The notes beneath the pieces are model-generated. The model did not search any database. It saw only the letters and a program-made list of their open reading frames with translations, and had not been told where the DNA came from. 64,000 nucleotides of DNA, taken from NCBI GenBank assembly GCA_963715625.1, contig OY970260.1, positions 1,054,001 to 1,118,000 of the forward strand. Direction: 5' to 3'. This DNA comes from VRUE01 sp963715625 (GTDB taxonomy: Bacteria; Actinomycetota; Thermoleophilia; Solirubrobacterales; 70-9). Below, one piece after another: positions 17,954 to 28,180 of the stretch. Numbering within the stretch: the first letter of the stretch is position 1; every line of letters starts with the position of its first letter. Made by a program: the position numbers and the translations under genes.

Positions 17954-19462
17954 TCACGGGCTCACCGCCGCCGGTGTCGCGGCGCCGACCTGGCCGAGCG
18001 GGCCGTTGAGGTCGGGGACCGGGTTGGAGTCGCAGCGAACGTCGGGCTTCTTCGGCGGCCTTCCCGCCAGCTGCGGCTGGGTGCCGATCGGCGCCGCGAT
18101 CGTGTGGCCGAACACCTGCTTGTCGGTGGCGAGGTTCCCGTTGGGCGCCGCGGCTTCCGCCAGCACGTCGCCGCCGCCGGGCTGCAGCCGCACGAACGGC
18201 CCGTTGCCGTCGAAGGTCTGGCCCCAGCCGGCGAAGTTGGCCAGCGTGTAGAGGAACTCGCGGTAGTTGGGGCCGCCGGTGCCGAACCGGTCCTCGATCG
18301 CCTGGTTGGCGGTCGGGACCAGGACCTTGGTCGTGCAGAGGCTGATCCGGTTGAGCTGGGGCAGCGCGATCGCCTTGCCCGCCTGGGCCGCCCCGGCGAA
18401 GCCGGGGGTCGCTTCGGCCAGGAGCTTGGCGGTGCCGCCGCCCTCCTTGCCCGAGAGCAGCGGACGGGCCTGCCTGAGCCAGGGCTTCCCGGCGGCGATC
18501 CAGCCGGGCAGCTCGGCGACCGCCGGCGTCAGCTCGATCGCCCAGGCGCGCAGTGGCGGCAGCGTCCGGTTGAGGCTGACCAGCGAGCCGTGGAACTCGT
18601 CGAGGAAGGGGGCGAGGCGCTGAACCGTGGCGGTGAGGTTGGTCGACTGCGCCGCCAGGGCGCCGGTGAAGACGTCGAAGTTGACGATCAGGCCCTTGAG
18701 ATCCTCCTCGTTGCGGGCAAGCGCGCCGAAGGCGCGGCCGGCGCCGGCGAGGAGGCGGGAGAGGTCGCGCGGCCCGGTGCCGAGCAGCGCGTTGGTGACC
18801 TGGGCGCTGTAGCGGCCGGCGTCGCCGCCGTAGCGGAAGACGCCGTTGAGGGCCTCGGCGCCGCTCTTGCCCTGCACCTCGGGAAGCTGCGTCTCGTCTT
18901 CGGCCGGCGTCGGCTCGTGCGTGAGCGCCGTGCCGTAGCTTTCCAGCAGGCGGCTGAGGTCGGCGCGCACGGGTGCCTGCAGCGCGGTCAGGACCTCGTC
19001 GATCTGGACCCAGGTGGAGGTGTGGCTGACCCCGATCGTGCCGCCGCTGGGCATCTCCGGCGCGCTCGGGCTGCCGGGGGCGAGGTCGACGAAGAAGTTG
19101 CCCTCGAGGAAGATCCGCGGGCGGATCGCGGCGAAGGCGTCGTCGTGGATCGGCCGCCCCTGGCCTTCGACGGTGAAGATGACCGTGGTCGCGTCGCCGT
19201 CGCGCTCGACCCCGATCACGCGACCGACGTCGACCCCGGCGACCCGCACCGGCGAGTTGGTCGCGATGTTGACCCCGTTGGAGAAGGTCGCCTTGAGCTC
19301 GTACCCGTAGCTGGTGAAGGGGACGTGGCCGGTGAACGCCAGGTAGGGGCCGATCGTGAAGACGAGCAGGAAGATCACCGCGATCAGGGCGTTGCTGGGA
19401 CGCCACTTGAAGCGGCTGTTGGTCGCCCCGGCCCTCGTGTCGCGCTCCGGCAGGCGTCCCAT
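17954..19462 (-). CDS. MCE-family protein, fourth of the cluster
   Basis: The 502-residue product has a membrane helix at about 25-45 (ALIAVIFLLVFTIGPYLAF) and an MCE domain (SPVRVAGVDVGRVIGVERDG, NFFVDLAPGS). The helical region follows, and then a C-terminal part rich in proline and glycine with two cysteines. Its first base shares the last base of the preceding gene's stop region, so the genes are translationally coupled. As for the other copies, family knowledge suggests lipid or sterol import, but the substrate cannot be read from the sequence. Confidence 0.9.
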   Translation of the reverse strand: MGRLPERDTRAGATNSRFKWRPSNALIAVIFLLVFTIGPYLAFTGHVPFTSYGYELKATFSNGVNIATNSPVRVAGVDVGRVIGVERDGDATTVIFTVEGQGRPIHDDAFAAIRPRIFLEGNFFVDLAPGSPSAPEMPSGGTIGVSHTSTWVQIDEVLTALQAPVRADLSRLLESYGTALTHEPTPAEDETQLPEVQGKSGAEALNGVFRYGGDAGRYSAQVTNALLGTGPRDLSRLLAGAGRAFGALARNEEDLKGLIVNFDVFTGALAAQSTNLTATVQRLAPFLDEFHGSLVSLNRTLPPLRAWAIELTPAVAELPGWIAAGKPWLRQARPLLSGKEGGGTAKLLAEATPGFAGAAQAGKAIALPQLNRISLCTTKVLVPTANQAIEDRFGTGGPNYREFLYTLANFAGWGQTFDGNGPFVRLQPGGGDVLAEAAAPNGNLATDKQVFGHTIAAPIGTQPQLAGRPPKKPDVRCDSNPVPDLNGPLGQVGAATPAAVSP

Positions 19463-20895
19463 CAGCCTTCACCCAGCTGCTTCTTCGATTGGCCGGAGGT
19501 CTCGATGCCGTCGTTGCGCGGCGTGTTGCCGATCCTGGTCTTGCCCGCTTCGTAGAGCTCGTTCCCCGCCTCGCACTCTTTCGGCTGGCCGGGGGAGGCG
19601 GTGTTCGGGTAGGGGTTCGTGTGGAGGTGGTTCCTGTTGTTCGGGCCGCCGCCGTTTGCCGGCGCAGAAGCCGGTCCGCCCTCCGAGTTCGGCCCTTCGG
19701 GCGCCTCGAAGGCGATCGCGTTGACCCAGCCGCCGAGCGGGTTGCCTTCGCTGGAGGCGTTGGCGAGGTTGCGGAAGGCGATCGTCAGGTAGTTGCAGGT
19801 GGTCTGGGCCGGCCCGATGAACCGGATCGCCGGGCCGAGCAGGTCGTTGGTGTCGATCAGCAGGTCGAGGCCGTTGAAGACGCCCGGCGATTCCTGGAAG
19901 GCGAGCAGCGCGTCGGCGGTCGGCGGCAGCTGGGCGTTGAGCTTCGGCGATTCGTTCAGCGCCGGGATGCCGGCCCGCAGCGCCGCGGCGATCGTCGGCG
20001 AGGTCTCGGCGAGCGCCTTGGCGCCGGGCTTCAGCGCGGCGAAGAAGCGTTCGGAATCGCGGAGGAAGGGCCGCAGGGCCGGCAGGGCTTCGGTGGCGAC
20101 GTCGAGCGTCTCCGGGCCCTTGGAGATCGTTTCCTGGATGTAGGGGCGGGAGACGCGGGCGAAGGCGGCGAAGGTGCGGTCGAGCGCGACGAACATGCTC
20201 GCCTGCTCCGCCGCGACCGGCGCGATCGTGGCCGAGAGGTTCTCCAGCGCACGCCAGAAGCCGCCGAAGTCGGTGCTCGGGGCGACCAGGTTGGCCAGCG
20301 CCGGCTGTCCGCTTTCGACGGCTTCGCGCAGCACGGCGAAGAACGCGTTGAGCTGCGGGCCGCGGCCGGCGAAGGCGTTGCCGAACCCCGCCAGGCCCCG
20401 CTGGATCGAGGTCCTGGTCTCCTCGTCGAACATGTCGAAGAACTGGTCGATGTCGACGGGTTCGGGGCGGGCCGACGAGAGTGGGATCGTTTCCCCCGCC
20501 GCGAAGCCCTCGGGGGAGTCGCCGGGGACGATCTGCAGGTACTTGAGGCCGAGCGGCGATTTGGGCCGGACGATCATCGTCGAGTTGGCCGGCAGCGGCT
20601 GCACGCTCTTGTCGAGGCTGAGGCTGAGCTCGGCCGCGACGCCGCCATCCCCCGTCTGCACCGGAACCACCTTCTTGACGACGCCGACTCGGGCGCCGCC
20701 GATCCGCACCTCGTTGCCCTTGACCAGGGCGTTGGCGTTGGGCACGCGGGCGGTGAGGTTGTAGGTGGAGACGAAGGGGAGGCCGTTGTTGGCGTTGTAG
20801 GCGAGGAAGACGGCGACGATCACGACCAGCACGGTCACCGCGCCGACGATCACCGGGCTGCTCGCCACCCCCTGTATGCCGCTGCGGTTCCTCAT
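19462..20895 (-). CDS. MCE-family protein, third of the cluster
   Basis: The 477-residue product has a membrane helix at about 14-33 (VIVGAVTVLVVIVAVFLAYN). Its MCE domain contains NEVRIGGARVGVVKKVVPV and LKYLQIVPGDSPEG. A typical DQFFDMFDEETRTSIQ segment begins the helical portion, matching QFFNTFPAPVRRAL in the first gene. The C-terminus is low-complexity (Gly/Pro/Asn-rich). It overlaps the preceding gene by 4 nt and the following gene by one. Confidence 0.9.
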   Translation of the reverse strand: MRNRSGIQGVASSPVIVGAVTVLVVIVAVFLAYNANNGLPFVSTYNLTARVPNANALVKGNEVRIGGARVGVVKKVVPVQTGDGGVAAELSLSLDKSVQPLPANSTMIVRPKSPLGLKYLQIVPGDSPEGFAAGETIPLSSARPEPVDIDQFFDMFDEETRTSIQRGLAGFGNAFAGRGPQLNAFFAVLREAVESGQPALANLVAPSTDFGGFWRALENLSATIAPVAAEQASMFVALDRTFAAFARVSRPYIQETISKGPETLDVATEALPALRPFLRDSERFFAALKPGAKALAETSPTIAAALRAGIPALNESPKLNAQLPPTADALLAFQESPGVFNGLDLLIDTNDLLGPAIRFIGPAQTTCNYLTIAFRNLANASSEGNPLGGWVNAIAFEAPEGPNSEGGPASAPANGGGPNNRNHLHTNPYPNTASPGQPKECEAGNELYEAGKTRIGNTPRNDGIETSGQSKKQLGEG

Positions 20896-22412
20896 CGTCC
20901 CAGTGCGTAGTCGAGGAGGGGACGCCGGCGGGGGGCGGGGAGGAGGCGGGCGGAACCGCCAAGCTCACGGCCTTGGCCGAGCTCGGGGATCGCGGGGGCG
21001 AGCGGCGCCGAGGGGGCGAGCCAGGCGCCCGGCGGCGCCGGGCGGGCGAGGGTCCCGCCGGCCCTGCTCGCTTCCGCTTCTTCGAGAAGGTCGGCCAGGC
21101 CGGCGCTGCCGACCGACGAGCTTCCGGCATTGGTGCCGGTGAAGTCCGCGACGCAGCCACTTTCCGGAGCCGTCACGTATTCGATGCAGTTCGTCAGCGT
21201 CACGATGCTGCGCAGGAAGTGCCCGTATTCGTCGAATCCGTTGGTCGTCGCGGTGCCGTTGTAGATCAGGTCGACGAGGGCGCTCCAGCCGCCCGTTTCC
21301 CGCACGCTGCCGAAGAGCTCGGCCAGCTTCGTGGTGGGGTTGGCGCCGGAGCGAGCCAGGTCGCGCGTCTTGCGCACGACCGGGTCGGCGGCGCGCAGGG
21401 TCGGGCCGGCCTCTTCTCCCGTCGCCCCGAGCGACTTCAGCGCCACCGTCGAGGCGGCCGAGAAGGGGGTCAGCAGGCGCGTGGCTTCGGTGAAGGAGGG
21501 GGCGGCCTTGCCGAGGTCGACGAAGACGGGCGTGGCCGTGTCGGCGAAGCCCTGGAGGCTGCGCATCGTCGCTCGGAACTCGCGCAGGAAGGCGGGGAAC
21601 TTGCGCAGCGACGCTTCCAGGTCCGCGCCGCGTTCGGAGCTGGCTTCGGCCGCCGCTCCGGAGTTGGAGAAGAAGCCGGCGACGTGGGCGCGCTCGCGCG
21701 CGAGCGGCTCGAGGATCTGTTCGGAGTCGGCGGCCAGCTGGGTGAGCCGGTCGCGCTGCGCGTTCAGCGTCCCGATCAGGCGATCGGCGTCGCGCAGCAC
21801 CGGGTTGGCGCGCTTCACCGCCGCCTCGATGTCGGCCCCGCGCGAGGCAAGGCCGGCGCCGAGTTCGTTGAAGATCAGGCGGAAGCGCTGGGCGTAGGGC
21901 AGTTTGTTGATGTTGTTGATCAGGTCCGGGTCGACGCTGGTGCTGTTGTTCTCCAGCGGCAGCAGGTACTCACCGGCGCCGGGCTGGCCGCCGGGAATCT
22001 GCTTCAGCGGGGGCGGCGGCGGCGAGCCGGGAGCGCGGGGCAGCGTCGGGCGGCAGTCGACGAACTTCTCGCCGATCAGCGACTGGGGACGGATGTGGCA
22101 GCTGGCGTCGCTGCGGAAGTCCTGGAAGCCGGGGTCGGTGATCTTCATCACGATCACGGCCTTGCCCGGCAGCGCCTGGGGCTGGCCGCCCTCGTAGCTG
22201 TCGACCTCGCCCGGCCGGGTGACGTCGATGGACTCGATCTCGCCGACGTTGGCGCCGGCGACGCGGACCTGCTCGCCCTGCACCATGAAGCCGCCGTTGT
22301 CGAAGATCGCCCGCACCACGTAGCCGCTGGCGCCGCTGCCGCCGGAGGCGAGAAGGACTATCGCGACGACGACCGCTGCCACCACCGCGCCTATGGCAAG
22401 CGGTCGCCTCAC
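20892..22412 (-). CDS. MCE-family protein, second of the cluster
   Basis: The 506-residue product starts MRRPLAIGAVVAAVVVAIVL, a membrane helix right at the N-terminus, followed by GGSGAS rather than a lipobox cysteine. So it is not a lipoprotein, unlike the MceE subunit of mycobacterial clusters. The MCE domain shows EQVRVAGANVGEIESIDV. A proline-rich insertion (SPPPPPLKQIPGGQPG) precedes the helical region. It overlaps both neighbours by 4 nt. Confidence 0.9.
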   Translation of the reverse strand: MRRPLAIGAVVAAVVVAIVLLASGGSGASGYVVRAIFDNGGFMVQGEQVRVAGANVGEIESIDVTRPGEVDSYEGGQPQALPGKAVIVMKITDPGFQDFRSDASCHIRPQSLIGEKFVDCRPTLPRAPGSPPPPPLKQIPGGQPGAGEYLLPLENNSTSVDPDLINNINKLPYAQRFRLIFNELGAGLASRGADIEAAVKRANPVLRDADRLIGTLNAQRDRLTQLAADSEQILEPLARERAHVAGFFSNSGAAAEASSERGADLEASLRKFPAFLREFRATMRSLQGFADTATPVFVDLGKAAPSFTEATRLLTPFSAASTVALKSLGATGEEAGPTLRAADPVVRKTRDLARSGANPTTKLAELFGSVRETGGWSALVDLIYNGTATTNGFDEYGHFLRSIVTLTNCIEYVTAPESGCVADFTGTNAGSSSVGSAGLADLLEEAEASRAGGTLARPAPPGAWLAPSAPLAPAIPELGQGRELGGSARLLPAPRRRPLLDYALGR

Positions 22413-23815
22413 GGTCCCGGGGGTGCGTCGTCGGGATTGCAGTCGGAGGCGGTCACGCCCGAGCCGGAGAAGGGCGGTTCGACGAAGGGGCTGGAGCCGT
22501 CCGCCGCGGGCTGGCTGGCGCCGCCAGGGCAGCGGCGCGTGACCGGTGCCGAGTCGCCGAAGACGTCGTACTGTTCGCTCGGCGAGATCGGTTCCAGCGC
22601 GTTGCCGCTGCCGGCGTACTTGAAGATGTTGAGGTCGGAGAAGCTGACCCGGGCGTAGTGCCCGTTGCCGTCGTAGGGCGCCGTGACCTGGCCCAGCTTG
22701 GCGAACCCGTTGAAGAGGTCGGGGGCGTAGGCGCGGAAGAACTCGAGGTTGGGCTGGAAGCCGGCGACCGCGGCTTCGGCGTGGGGGAAGGTCCTGGAGG
22801 CCCGCTGCTGCACCGTCGGCAGTGCCGCCAGCAGTTCGTTCGCGTCGTTGGCGAAGCCCGGGCGGGCCACGGTGAGGCGGAGGTTCTTGAAGACCGGCAC
22901 CGCTTTCGAGAGCACCGGGCGCAGTTCGCGCAGGAAGGGGGCGAGGCCCTTTGTGGCGGTCGCCGAGGTTTCGATCAGCGGTTCGAGGTCGTCGAGGGCC
23001 GCCCGCAGGTTGACGAACGTCGTGTTCGCCTGGCGGAAGGTGGGAGGCAGGAGCGCAAGGCTGCGGCCGAGGGCGACGTTCTCCTCGGCGATCGCCCCGA
23101 ACGCCGTGCTGGCGTTGGCGATCGCGCTGGAGAGCTCCTCGCTGCGTTCGGATACCGCCGTGCCGAGCCGGCTCGAGCTGACCAGGAACCGCGCGAAGAG
23201 CCGTTCGTCGGCGGTCAGTTCGCGGAGGAGGGCGCCGGCCCGGTTGAGGCCGACGCCGAAGTACTTGAAGGAGCTGTTGGCATCGGCGCCGCGCCCGGCG
23301 TACCAGGTCGCGTTGCCGCGGATGAACTGGCCGAGGGCGCGCCTCACCGGCGCCGGGAACGTGTTGAAGAACTGGTCGATGTCGACCGGGGTGGTGGTCG
23401 AGGCGAGGCCCAGGGTCGCGCCTTCCGCCAGTGGCGGATTGCTGTTGGGGCCGGGGCCGATCGAGACGTAGTGGTTGGCGACGCCCGAGAGCGAGGTGGC
23501 GCGGATGGTCGCCGTGGTGCCCTCGTGCAGCTCCTGTTCGACGCTGACCTCGACCTCGGCGAGGTTGTCGTCGGTGAGGTCGATGCTTTCGACCGAGCCG
23601 ACCCGATGGCCGCCGATCAGGACCTGGTTGTCGGGGACGAGCTGGCTGGCGTTCTGGAAGAGAAGCCGGTAGCGGTGCTCGCCGTTGCCGCCGAGGATGA
23701 CGACGCCGAGCGCGATCACCGCAACCGCCAGCACGGCGATCGCGGCGATCCGCGCGGGCGTGACCCCCCGGCTTTGCGCCGAGCTCTTGTCCTCGCCTGA
23801 GGGATTGGCAGCCAC
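22409..23815 (-). CDS. MCE-family protein, first of the cluster
   Basis: The 468-residue product has a 20-residue polar start, a membrane helix at about 22-42 (RIAAIAVLAVAVIALGVVIL) and an MCE domain (NQVLIGGHRVGSVESIDLTD, ANHYVSIGPG). The helical region follows, with a C-terminus containing two cysteines. It is the promoter-proximal gene of six that overlap or nearly abut, so the cluster is probably one transcript. No YrbE-type permease or Mkl/MceG ATPase is next to it, unlike mycobacterial mce operons, where two yrbE genes come first. It diverges from the secreted-family gene at 24001. Confidence 0.9.
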   Translation of the reverse strand: MAANPSGEDKSSAQSRGVTPARIAAIAVLAVAVIALGVVILGGNGEHRYRLLFQNASQLVPDNQVLIGGHRVGSVESIDLTDDNLAEVEVSVEQELHEGTTATIRATSLSGVANHYVSIGPGPNSNPPLAEGATLGLASTTTPVDIDQFFNTFPAPVRRALGQFIRGNATWYAGRGADANSSFKYFGVGLNRAGALLRELTADERLFARFLVSSSRLGTAVSERSEELSSAIANASTAFGAIAEENVALGRSLALLPPTFRQANTTFVNLRAALDDLEPLIETSATATKGLAPFLRELRPVLSKAVPVFKNLRLTVARPGFANDANELLAALPTVQQRASRTFPHAEAAVAGFQPNLEFFRAYAPDLFNGFAKLGQVTAPYDGNGHYARVSFSDLNIFKYAGSGNALEPISPSEQYDVFGDSAPVTRRCPGGASQPAADGSSPFVEPPFSGSGVTASDCNPDDAPPGP

Positions 23816-24000
23816 GGATCGTCGCTTGCGGTTCCCCGGCCTCCGATCCGGTGGAACGGCCGCAGAATCGTATCCGAGCGGCCCGCTGCCAAACGCAGGC
23901 CGTGCAGGTACTTAACTGGAATTCAACGCGCTACTCTGGAACTGCGGCGGGTTAAGGGAACGGGAGGTGCTTTGGCCAAACCGAAAAGGAGCGAAAGCCA

Positions 24001-24783
24001 ATGCGCAAACGTCTGACTCTTGTCGTTGCCATGGCGGTTGGCGTAGCCGTCACGGCCGCCGGCGCAGCCTCGGCCGTCCAGTCCACGGTGCTCGTCGGGG
24101 CCGACGGAAACACCCAGAGCATCGGCGTCAACATCACGCCGAAGAAGCGTTCCGCGACGAAGCCCGCGCCGGCGACGCTCGAAGTGATCACCGCCACCGA
24201 TAACGCAACCACACCAAACGGCGTTCCGATCCCGGCCGTGCAGGCAATTGTCGACTTCCCCGAGGGCTTGACGGTCTACACCAAGGGCTACCCGACCTGC
24301 AACCCGGCCCTCCTGCAAAACACCTCGACTGAAAAGGCGCTCGAAGAATGCAAACGAGCCCAGATCGGCGGCGGCGAAGGCACCCTCGACCTCGTCGTCG
24401 GCGAAAAAGTCTTCCCGGTCGTCGCCGCGATGTCCGTCTTCAACGGAGTGCCCAGCGGGGGCAAGCCGGTGATCCTGCTGCACCTCTACAGCCAGACGCC
24501 GGTCCAGACGACGCTGGTGCTCGTCGGCGTGGTCAAGAACTTCAACAAGCAGGGCTTCGGCACGCGCCTCGACGTCGCGATCCCGTTGATCGCCGGCGGC
24601 CAGGGAGCGGTCACCGGCGTCAAGCTCAAGGTCTTCAAGAAGTTCTTCTACAAAGGCAAGCAGCGCAGCTACATCAGCGCCACCTGCCCGACCAAGACCT
24701 GGAAGGCGCGCGGGGAGTTCGTCTTCAGGGACGGCGAATCCCTGACGCCCGGCGTGAAGGGGAAATGCACCCAGAAGAAATAG
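24001..24783 (+). CDS. Secreted protein, family S paralogue 2
   Basis: The 260-residue product begins MRKRLTLVVAMAVGVAVTAAGAASA, a signal peptide almost parallel to that of the 6061-6837 protein. Shared motifs are CNPALL with ECKRAQIGGGEG, VFNGVPSGGKPVILLH and FFYKGKQRSYISATCP, then a final cysteine before the stop. AAGGAG is at good distance before the ATG. It diverges from the mce cluster and its 3' end overlaps the end of the convergent MMPL gene by about 59 bp. I know no function. Its position between mce and MMPL genes suggests a role in the same envelope process. Confidence 0.85.
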   Translation: MRKRLTLVVAMAVGVAVTAAGAASAVQSTVLVGADGNTQSIGVNITPKKRSATKPAPATLEVITATDNATTPNGVPIPAVQAIVDFPEGLTVYTKGYPTCNPALLQNTSTEKALEECKRAQIGGGEGTLDLVVGEKVFPVVAAMSVFNGVPSGGKPVILLHLYSQTPVQTTLVLVGVVKNFNKQGFGTRLDVAIPLIAGGQGAVTGVKLKVFKKFFYKGKQRSYISATCPTKTWKARGEFVFRDGESLTPGVKGKCTQKK

Positions 24784-27700
24784 CGACGCCGGTCAGACGT
24801 TGAGGCGTGGCAGCGCCCGCTCCAGCGGGCGCGGCAGCCACCAGAACGCGGTCGCCGATCAGCAGCATCAGCGCCGGCAGCAGGACGATGCGAACGACGG
24901 TGGCGTCGAGAAGGACCGCGACGGTCAGCCCGATCCCGAGCTGGCTGACCGTCTGCACCGGCGCGCCGGCGAAGGCGATGAAGACGGCCATCATGATCAC
25001 CGCGGCGCCGGTGATCACCCGGGCCGTCCGCGCGAGGCCGAAATCGATCGCCGCCGCGTTGTCGCCGTGCCTGTCGTAGTGCTCGCGCATCCGCACCAGC
25101 AGGAAGACCGCGTAGTCGATCGAGAGGCCGAAGACGACCCCGAAGATCATCGTCGCCCCGACCGCGTTGACGTAGGTGCGGCCGCCCAGCGGCCAGCCCT
25201 CCGGCACGTTGGTGAGCAGGGTGAGGATGCCGAAGGCGACGGCTACCGTCATCAGGTTGAGCCCGACCGCGATCGCCGCCAGCGGCAGCGAGCGGAGGAC
25301 GAGAACGAGGATGAGGAAGGTGGCAAGGGTGATCGCGGCGATCACGTAGGGCATCCGCTCCCTGGTCACGCGGCTGTAGGTGTTGAGGGTCGCCGTGCCG
25401 CCGGCGATGCCGACCTCGACGCCGGCGTCCTCGCTCAGCGCCGCCGCGTCCTCTTCGAGGCGCTTGTTGAGCTCGATCGAGCCGTCTGAGTTGAAGCCGT
25501 AGCGGCTGGTGACGAGGAAGCGCGCCGCCTGGCCGCCGCCGTCCAGGTCGACGGCCCCGGTCGCGGCCTCGCGCAGGTCCCCCTGGGTCCCGTCGAGGGC
25601 GGAGAGGACGAAGTAGCCGGAGTCGAAGATGCCCGGCGTGGTGCGGCGCAGGTTGTCAACCTGGCGGTTGAGGCTCCCGCTCTGGGAGACGATGCGCACC
25701 GTGGCGCGGCGCAGGCCCGGCTGCAGGGGGTAGGAGCGGGAGTACGCTTCCGCCAGCCGCCGTTCGAGCTCTGACGTCCCGCCGGCGAGTTGGGCCAGGC
25801 CGCCTGCGAGCAGGGTAGCCGCCGAGTTGGCTTCGTCGAGGCCGGCGGCGAGCTGCTGCGCTTCCCGGTCGAGGATCTCGGCGTTGTCGGCGAGCTTGTC
25901 GCCGCCGCGGGCCAGTTTGAACAGGCCGTCCGAGAGCTGTTTCGCACCGTCGTTGAGTCGCCTGAGGTTGATCAGGGTGCTCTGCAGCCAGGCCTTGATG
26001 TACTTCGCGTCGTCCGCGTCCTCGCCGAGTCGTTCGGCCAGCGCCCCGAGTTCGGCGGGCAGCGCAGCGGAGATCGCCGAGGCCTGCCGGACCGCCGCCA
26101 GGGCGGCGTCGTAGTTCGGGTCCGATTTCCCGACGGTCATGCCTTCGAGCTGCTGGAGAGCGGCTTTCAGCTGTTCGTCGGCCGCCTGCGCCGATGCCTG
26201 CAGCTGCGGCACCGTGCTCGTCGATTCCCGATTGAGTGCCCTGGTGAGCTGGCGCGAGGGGGGCAGCACGTTGACGTTCAGGTTGGGGATCAGATCGTGA
26301 GTGTTGAACTTGAGCGCGAGGCTGGCCGTCGCCGCTTCTTCCTGGGCTTCGGCGAGCTTTCGCGAGCCCTCCGCGAACTGGCCGATCGCCTCGACCGCTT
26401 CCTGGCCGCCCGTGGCGGCTTCGCCGAGGCCGTCCGCCAGGAGCACGGCGCCCTCCTCGGCATTGCTGGAGCCCTGCGCCAGGAGGCTTGCGCCGTAGGT
26501 CGCCTGCGAGAGGCCCCTGCGCAATGCGGCGACCCCGTCCGCCGCGCGCCCGAGGTTGCGCCCCAGCCGGTCGAGGTTCGCCAGCGGTCCGGTTTTCTCG
26601 TCGTCGGAGGAGAGCAGCGCTGCGCCCCTGCGGCGCAGCGGTTCCACCGCGCGGGCGACCTGGCCGGGGCCGATCACGCTCTGCACCCCGGGGGTCGCCG
26701 CGACCTTGCGCTGCCAGCGGCTCAGGGTCGAGAGCCGGTCGGGTTCGGTGATCGTGCCGTCCTTGGCGACCGCGATCACCACGAACGGCGCTTCGAAGCC
26801 GGAGCCGACCGAGTTCTGGATCCGTTCGGCGTCGAGGCGGGCCGGGGAGTCGTGGGGGAGTTCGCCGACGGTGAAGGGGCCGGTCTTCAGCGCCAGCGCC
26901 GGCGCAGCGAGGATCAGGACGACGGCGCCGATCGCCAGGGAGACCGGGACCGGGCGGCTGAGGGCGGCGCTGACCACCCGCATCAGCCGCGAGCGTTCGC
27001 CGTCGGGCTCCGGGCCGACCCGCCAGCGGTCGACGTTGGGCCCGAGCAGGACCAGGACGGGCGGGCCGACCAGCGTGGCGACGAGGACGGTGAGCAGGAC
27101 GACGAGCGCCAGGGCCCCGGCCAGCGAGGCGAGCAGGGCGCCGGGGACGACGAACATCGCGACGACCATCGAGAGGATCAGGGTGCTGCCGGCGAAGACC
27201 GTCGTGCGCCCGGCCGTGCGCCGGGTCTCCCAGGCGGCGTCGAGCGGGTCGGAGCCTTCGGCGAGCTCTTCGCGGAAGCGCGAGACGAGCAGCAGCGCGT
27301 AGTCGACGCCGAGCGCCAAGCCCATCATCGAGCAGACCGTCAGCGCCAGGGCGTCGATGCCGAAGAGGTTGGTGAGCAGCGAGAGCAGCCCGCGCGAGGT
27401 GAGGACGGCGATCACGCCGAAGCCGAGCGGGATCGCCGCGGCGAGCGGCGAGCGGAAGACGAGCAGGAGGACGACCAGGAGGATCGGCATCGCGATCAGC
27501 TCGCCGGTCTCCGCCGCGGAGATCGAGTCGTCCTGGATCGTCCTGGTCAGGGTGGCCGCGCCGGACTGCGTTGCCCTGACCGGCGGGTGGATCGTGTCCT
27601 CGAGCGTCTCGTCCACGAGCGGCACCTTGTCCCTGACCGCCTCGTCGGAATCGACGTGGAAGTCGGCGACTATCAGCGCCCGGCGGGGTGTGGGGCGCAG

Positions 27701-28075
27701 CTGGTCGACCGAGCCGCGGTCCCAGGGGGAGATCGTGGTCACCTTCGGGTCCTGCCGCAGGGCGCGGACCAGGTCCGGGCCCTGGCGGTCGATCGCGCCG
27801 GCGGGGCCCTGCAGGAGGATCGCGAAGATCGCGGTGTCCCCGAAATTCTCCCGCAGCATCTTGTTGGCGCGTTCGGTCTCGGTTCCCGGAATGTCCAGGG
27901 TGCTGGGGCTCAGCCTCTCCTCGAGGCTGAAGCCGAACGCCGAGAGCGCCGCGATCAGGATCAGCGCTGCGGCCAGGGCGCGGCCTGGATGCCGAAGCGA
28001 CACGGGGGGGCGGGCTTTGCCCTCGCGACTTCCGCGCTCGCCGTCGCTCCGCCCCCTGCTCCTCCTCACGGGCAC
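24725..28075 (-). CDS. MMPL/RND-family membrane transporter
   Basis: The 1116-residue product has the RND/MMPL layout: helix 1 (about 30-50), a large extracytoplasmic loop, and helices 2-6 (about 190-350) with TVCSMMGLALGVDYALLLVS. A second, unusually long loop rich in helical repeats (about 430-830) follows, then helices 7-12 with MIFGVVFGLSIDYAVFLLVR near 1000. The aspartates in GVDYA and SIDYA are the expected proton-relay positions. MMPL proteins export lipids or lipid conjugates in actinobacteria. It lies next to the mce cluster on the same strand, with a secreted-family gene in between on the other strand. Confidence 0.93.
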   Translation of the reverse strand: MPVRRSRGRSDGERGSREGKARPPVSLRHPGRALAAALILIAALSAFGFSLEERLSPSTLDIPGTETERANKMLRENFGDTAIFAILLQGPAGAIDRQGPDLVRALRQDPKVTTISPWDRGSVDQLRPTPRRALIVADFHVDSDEAVRDKVPLVDETLEDTIHPPVRATQSGAATLTRTIQDDSISAAETGELIAMPILLVVLLLVFRSPLAAAIPLGFGVIAVLTSRGLLSLLTNLFGIDALALTVCSMMGLALGVDYALLLVSRFREELAEGSDPLDAAWETRRTAGRTTVFAGSTLILSMVVAMFVVPGALLASLAGALALVVLLTVLVATLVGPPVLVLLGPNVDRWRVGPEPDGERSRLMRVVSAALSRPVPVSLAIGAVVLILAAPALALKTGPFTVGELPHDSPARLDAERIQNSVGSGFEAPFVVIAVAKDGTITEPDRLSTLSRWQRKVAATPGVQSVIGPGQVARAVEPLRRRGAALLSSDDEKTGPLANLDRLGRNLGRAADGVAALRRGLSQATYGASLLAQGSSNAEEGAVLLADGLGEAATGGQEAVEAIGQFAEGSRKLAEAQEEAATASLALKFNTHDLIPNLNVNVLPPSRQLTRALNRESTSTVPQLQASAQAADEQLKAALQQLEGMTVGKSDPNYDAALAAVRQASAISAALPAELGALAERLGEDADDAKYIKAWLQSTLINLRRLNDGAKQLSDGLFKLARGGDKLADNAEILDREAQQLAAGLDEANSAATLLAGGLAQLAGGTSELERRLAEAYSRSYPLQPGLRRATVRIVSQSGSLNRQVDNLRRTTPGIFDSGYFVLSALDGTQGDLREAATGAVDLDGGGQAARFLVTSRYGFNSDGSIELNKRLEEDAAALSEDAGVEVGIAGGTATLNTYSRVTRERMPYVIAAITLATFLILVLVLRSLPLAAIAVGLNLMTVAVAFGILTLLTNVPEGWPLGGRTYVNAVGATMIFGVVFGLSIDYAVFLLVRMREHYDRHGDNAAAIDFGLARTARVITGAAVIMMAVFIAFAGAPVQTVSQLGIGLTVAVLLDATVVRIVLLPALMLLIGDRVLVAAAPAGAGAATPQRLTGVAISSGCISPSRRASGIRRP

Positions 28076-28180
28076 ACCGGTAGTTTGGCGGTCCGAGCGA
28101 CGGAGCGGGGGAAAAGAAGCGGAAGAGTCTGTTAAGGACCGCCGCGCAGCCGACGCGCTAGCCTGGCTGGCGAGGGCGAC